Shown here in pieces: positions 60,699 through 64,000 of a DNA stretch of 64,000 nucleotides; position 1 is the stretch's first letter; each line of letters opens with the position of its first letter. The notes beneath the pieces are model-generated. The model was not told where the DNA came from and did not search any database. It saw only the letters and a list, made by a program, of their open reading frames with translations. Both the position numbers and the translations under genes were made by a program. The stretch is from Lachnospiraceae bacterium (GTDB lineage: Bacteria; Bacillota; Clostridia; Lachnospirales; Lachnospiraceae), in contig JAFUPV010000005.1 in assembly GCA_017472605.1 (NCBI GenBank), positions 1-64,000 on the forward strand. The letters are read 5' to 3'.

Positions 60699-61042
60699 GA
60701 AGTTTGCACAAAAAGATAGATAAAAAATTAACAAAAATAAGCATTATAAACAAAGAAAGAGCAAAATTAAGCGGAGCTATCTATGGAAAATGTTTAAAAT
60801 GATGAAATAAAATGGAAAAGAAATGATTATTTTGTGAATGAGAGATGAACAGAAAATGTCCGAAAATAAAGCTTTTTCAGCAAATCAGCGCAGTAAAAGG
60901 ACGAAGAAAAAATGGATACATAATGAGACTTGATAAAACGCGCCAGCTCTTGTAAAATTTAACTAGTGACCGAGTGCGGGGGAGGGTGTTTCTTGTACCA
61001 ACTGCATAAGGCGATTCATACATAGGAAAGGAGGAGATAGTT
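60699..61042 (+). promoter_or_regulatory. AT-rich upstream region and promoter of the ABC importer
   Basis: The 340-nt gap has no gene. Its first half is very AT-rich. A promoter TTGATA (60930-60935), 17 nt, TAAAAT (60953-60958) lies about 85 nt before the first permease gene, and AGGAGGAG lies before its GTG. AraC-type half-sites are probably within the AT-rich part but cannot be defined by eye. Confidence 0.6.
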
Positions 61043-62026
61043 GTGGGTAAAAAGAAAGTCAACAATGAACTTGGGATTGTTGTTAAGAAAGTGCCGCTCT
61101 GGAAAGACTTTATGCGTCATAAATGGCTGTACTTCCTCGTAATCCCCGGTATTCTGTACATGCTTATTTTCAACTATCTGCCGATGGCCGGAATCATCAT
61201 GGCGTTCCAGGACTGGAAGCTTCGAATCCGCGGCCATAGTGGTATTTTTTCATCGTTCATTTACAGTGAGTGGGTAGGACTTGCCAATTTTGAGGAGTTC
61301 TTCACCAGTAAAACGGTAAACTTCTGGAATCTTCTGCGCAATACGCTGTCGATTTCCTTACTGAGCCTGGCGTTCTTCTTCCCGGCTCCGATTATTCTTT
61401 CTCTGATGCTCAACGAGCTCAGAAGCATGAAGTTCAAGCGTATCACCCAGACAATGGTATACATTCCTCACTTTGTATCCATGGTTATCGTTGCAACGCT
61501 GACACAGCAGCTGTTCAACTCCTCTGACGGTATCGTATACGAGATCTTCAAGGCGCTCATGGGCAAGAATGCTCCTGATGTACTGACGGATCCGGATCTG
61601 TTTAATGTCCTGATCGTTGGTCAGAGCATGTGGAAGGAAACCGGTTACGGTACGATTATCTTCCTTGCAGCTCTGTCCGGTGTTGACATGCAGCTTTACG
61701 AGGCAGCCCGTGTTGACGGTGCAGGCCGCTGGAGACTGATGTGGCACATCACGCTGCCGTCCATCCGCGGTACCGTTGTCATCATGCTGATCATGAAGTG
61801 CGGTTCCATTCTGAATACAGGCTTTGAGCAGATCTACCTGATGAAGAACGGCATCAACTCTTCCCGTGCGCAGGTATTCGATACCTACATCTACGAAAGA
61901 GGTATTCTGAGCGGTCAGTATTCCCTGTCTGCTGCAGCTGGTCTCTTCAAGTCGGTTGTCAGCCTGATCATGGTTCTTTCCGCTAACAAGATCGCAAAGC
62001 TCTGCGGTGAGAGCGGATTCTATTAA
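61043..62026 (+). CDS. ABC transporter permease, LplB family
   Basis: A 327-residue inner-membrane permease of the COG4209 type used for complex oligosaccharides. About six helices are predicted, and the EAA loop that docks the ATPase reads EAARVDGAGRWRLMWHITLP at about 225-244. It starts at a GTG with AAGGAGGAG 7 nt upstream. The partner permease follows after 20 nt and the binding protein after that. The ATPase is not in the locus, as usual for this family, which shares an MsmK-type ATPase encoded elsewhere. Confidence 0.9.
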   Translation: MGKKKVNNELGIVVKKVPLWKDFMRHKWLYFLVIPGILYMLIFNYLPMAGIIMAFQDWKLRIRGHSGIFSSFIYSEWVGLANFEEFFTSKTVNFWNLLRNTLSISLLSLAFFFPAPIILSLMLNELRSMKFKRITQTMVYIPHFVSMVIVATLTQQLFNSSDGIVYEIFKALMGKNAPDVLTDPDLFNVLIVGQSMWKETGYGTIIFLAALSGVDMQLYEAARVDGAGRWRLMWHITLPSIRGTVVIMLIMKCGSILNTGFEQIYLMKNGINSSRAQVFDTYIYERGILSGQYSLSAAAGLFKSVVSLIMVLSANKIAKLCGESGFY

Positions 62027-62046
62027 AGAAAGGAGAAAGTTTAACG

Positions 62047-62967
62047 ATGGCTAAACAGAAAGAATTTGTGACGTCTCGCCAGAACCGGATTAAACGTTCT
62101 CCGGGAGATGCCTGTGTACAGGTGCTTCTGTACCTGTTTGTCGGATTGTTTGCGATTTCTACCGTGCTTCCGTTCCTCTATGTGTTTGCGGGATCCTTCG
62201 CAACGGAGCGTGAGCTTCTGGAACGTAAGTTTTTCGTAATTCCGACGGAAATTTCGTTAAATGCGTACCGATACATTGTCAAGGACGGAAGAGTTTTCCT
62301 TGGTCTGAAAAACTCTGTGATTGTAACTCTGGTTGGTACCATAATCAACATGGTCTTCAGTACCACCCTTGCTTACCCGCTGTCCCGTTCCGATTTCCGT
62401 TTCCGCAACGGTGTAACGAACATGGTTATCGTCACCATGCTGTTCTCCGGCGGTATGGTTCCGGGCTACATCCTTGTTACCAACATCCTTCACCTTCGTG
62501 ATACATACTGGGCACTGTGGCTTCCGGGCGCAATGAACGCGTTCAACATGATCATTATCAAAAACTATTTCCAGGGCCTGCCCAAGGAGCTGGAGGAGGC
62601 TTCCCACATCGACGGAGCCAGCGATCTCCAGATCTTTGTCAAAGTTGTTCTGCCGCTGTCAAAGCCGGTTCTTGCTTCTGTCAGCCTGTTCTACGCAGTC
62701 GGCCACTGGAACGCTTACTTCAACTCCCTGCTCTACATCAGTGAGGTAGACATGCAGGTTGTTCAGCAGATTCTTCGTAATGTAATGAATCAGGCACAGA
62801 TGAGTGAAATGGATGAGACTCTGGACTGGGGCTCTCAGGGTGCTCCGCCTTCCAAGGCAGTTCGAATGGCAACAACCGTTGTTGCAACCGTTCCGATCCT
62901 GCTCGTTTATCCGTTCATTCAGAAATTCTTTACACAAGGTGTTATGGTCGGCGCTGTCAAAGGCTGA
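62047..62967 (+). CDS. ABC transporter permease, YtcP family
   Basis: A 306-residue permease of the COG0395 type. A basic N-terminal tail is followed by six helices; the docking loop is EEASHIDGASDLQIFVKVVLP at about 178-198. With the LplB-type subunit it forms the channel of a sugar importer. It ends with the typical TQGVMVGAVKG tail. AGGAGAAAG precedes the start. The family partner set LplB-YtcP-LplA is common for pectin and rhamnogalacturonan oligomers; the neighbouring acetylesterase and YesU-like regulator support that here. Confidence 0.9.
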   Translation: MAKQKEFVTSRQNRIKRSPGDACVQVLLYLFVGLFAISTVLPFLYVFAGSFATERELLERKFFVIPTEISLNAYRYIVKDGRVFLGLKNSVIVTLVGTIINMVFSTTLAYPLSRSDFRFRNGVTNMVIVTMLFSGGMVPGYILVTNILHLRDTYWALWLPGAMNAFNMIIIKNYFQGLPKELEEASHIDGASDLQIFVKVVLPLSKPVLASVSLFYAVGHWNAYFNSLLYISEVDMQVVQQILRNVMNQAQMSEMDETLDWGSQGAPPSKAVRMATTVVATVPILLVYPFIQKFFTQGVMVGAVKG

Positions 62968-63051
62968 TCCTGGCATAGAAGCATGTTGACACAGCATGCG
63001 CTTTGCGAACGAAACGCAATAAAATTAACAATATAAGGAGGAAATTGTGTT

Positions 63052-64000
63052 ATGAAAAAGAGATTTTTAGCAGCTTCCATGGCAGCAGCAATGGTAGTTG
63101 GCATGGTTCCGGTAGCAGCTTTTGCTGAAGAGTCCGAACTGCCAACCATTACTTTCATGGTTACCGACTTCCAGGCAGGCGGAAGCCTTGCTCAGGAGAA
63201 CTCCGATAAGGTTATCGCAGCTTACGAGGAGTACACCGGCATCCATGTTGACTGGGTATGGAAAGACAACGGCGCATACGCTGAGCTGTTTGCTACAACT
63301 CTGATGGATTTCGATAACATGCCGATGATTCTGACTGCTACCGGTCAGGAGATGAGCGGTACTGTTGTTGAGGCTGCTGAAGAAGGTGCTTTCTGGGATC
63401 TGGCTCCGTTCCTTGAGTCCGGCGATTACCCGAACCTGGCATCTGCTGAACCGCTGACCATGAAGGGTCTGACCGTTGGCGGCGAAGTTATCGGTATTCC
63501 GCGTCTGCGTGAGCTTGGACGTTACGGTATGTCTTACCGTACTGACTGGGCTGAGGCAGTAGGCATCACCGAGGCTCCGGATACCATCGAAGAAGTTTAT
63601 GACATGCTGTACAAGTTCACCTACAACGATCCGGATGGAAACGGTCAGAATGACACCTATGGTATGGAAATGACCAAGTACACAGGTCCGTTCGACATCA
63701 TCCAGACATGGTTTGGCTGCGGAAAGAACTGGCAGGAAGTTGACGGCGAGCTGGTACCGGTTCACATGACTGCTGAGTATAAGGAAGCAATCGACTGGAT
63801 CAAGAAGCTCTATGATGAGGGCATCATGCGTCCTGACTGGGTAACCGTTGATACTTCCGAATGGTCCAACGGCTGTAAGACAGGTAAGAACGGTGTGTTC
63901 ATCGATGTTATGGACTCCGGCCGCCGTATCTGGGACTACTTCGTAAACAACGAAGTTATGAGCGTTACCAATCCGGAAGAGTACGCTTCCATGACCCTTC
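63052..64000 (+). CDS. Extracellular solute-binding protein (5' part; runs off the window)
   Basis: At least 316 residues of a family 1-type sugar-binding protein. A signal peptide (MKKRFLAASMAAAMVVGMVP, likely cleavage after VAAFA) is followed by TITFMVTDFQAGGSL, a calcium-binding-like loop NDPDGNGQNDTYG at about 200, and YNDP/WFGCG segments of the LplA-like group. Unlike nearly all Gram-positive binding proteins it has no lipobox cysteine, so as written it would not be lipid-anchored. AAGGAGGAAA lies before the ATG. The C-terminus is beyond the window. Confidence 0.9.
   Translation, partial: MKKRFLAASMAAAMVVGMVPVAAFAEESELPTITFMVTDFQAGGSLAQENSDKVIAAYEEYTGIHVDWVWKDNGAYAELFATTLMDFDNMPMILTATGQEMSGTVVEAAEEGAFWDLAPFLESGDYPNLASAEPLTMKGLTVGGEVIGIPRLRELGRYGMSYRTDWAEAVGITEAPDTIEEVYDMLYKFTYNDPDGNGQNDTYGMEMTKYTGPFDIIQTWFGCGKNWQEVDGELVPVHMTAEYKEAIDWIKKLYDEGIMRPDWVTVDTSEWSNGCKTGKNGVFIDVMDSGRRIWDYFVNNEVMSVTNPEEYASMTL

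Overview
The window looks like chromosomal DNA of an anaerobic, low-to-medium GC member of the Bacillota, most likely a gut Clostridium of Lachnospiraceae type. The evidence is AGGAGG-type ribosome binding sites, sigma-A promoters with 17-bp spacers, BspA-type leucine-rich repeats, LplB/YtcP sugar transporters, an Hdr-Flx electron-transfer cluster and a Rex-type operator. No rRNA, tRNA or CRISPR array was seen. The species cannot be named from the sequence alone.

Layout. (1) 1-5.1 kb: debris of a mobilisable element (5'-truncated gene, secreted-peptide fragment, DUF6075-like protein, MobV-type relaxase, frameshifted DUF6076-like gene), followed by an overlapping HTH / ImmA-IrrE protease / PIN-like nuclease module. 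(2) 5.1-10.4 kb: several decayed genes (MATE tail, nitronate monooxygenase, HipA-like kinase), a 21-residue-repeat protein, a TtcA-like PP-loop protein and an intact MATE pump. (3) 10.4-13.3 kb, minus strand: two esterases and an ATP-grasp ligase. (4) 13.5-18.3 kb: an LRR / VWA-like / MoxR AAA+ operon. (5) 18.4-24.1 kb: an HTH-aminotransferase fusion, PlsC, GH43, a frameshifted membrane protein, a small protein and a Nudix hydrolase. (6) 24.2-35.2 kb: BlaI repressor with a giant 2,093-residue BlaR1-like sensor, an M50-like protease, a protein carrying an OadB-type GGADGPT motif, a DUF3737 protein and an amidohydrolase remnant. (7) 35.3-38.2 kb: CNNM/HlyC membrane protein, cupin, histidine phosphatase.

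(8) 38.2-51.2 kb is the most striking region. It carries malate dehydrogenase (LDH-like fold with the malate-type Arg), class II fumarase, HdrB-HdrC-HdrA, an MvhD/FlxD-like subunit, two Fe-S subunits, a FlxA-like NAD(P)/FAD subunit, a soluble fumarate reductase (Fe-S subunit plus flavoprotein, no membrane anchor) and an AspT/YidE-family exchanger. Together these give a route oxaloacetate to malate to fumarate to succinate with export. The NADH-oxidising, potentially flavin-bifurcating Hdr-Flx complex sits between the fumarase and the fumarate reductase. A palindrome matching the Rex redox-repressor box overlaps a -10 element ahead of the malate dehydrogenase. I infer an electron-bifurcating NADH:ferredoxin/fumarate reductase system, which is the best candidate here for an under-described biological system.

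(9) 51.2-58.5 kb: a calcium-type P-ATPase split by a 1-nt frameshift, a secreted DUF885 peptidase, an N-acetylmuramoyl-alanine amidase and a class Ic aspartate aminotransferase. (10) 58.5-64 kb: a rhamnogalacturonan-type acetylesterase, an AraC regulator fused to a DUF1961/YesU-like domain, and an LplB/YtcP ABC importer whose binding protein runs off the window end. This looks like a pectin (rhamnogalacturonan) utilisation locus.

A recurring theme is genes reduced to their two ends by internal deletion (NMO, HipA-like, amidohydrolase) and single-nucleotide frameshifts (DUF6076, the membrane protein at 22 kb, the P-ATPase).
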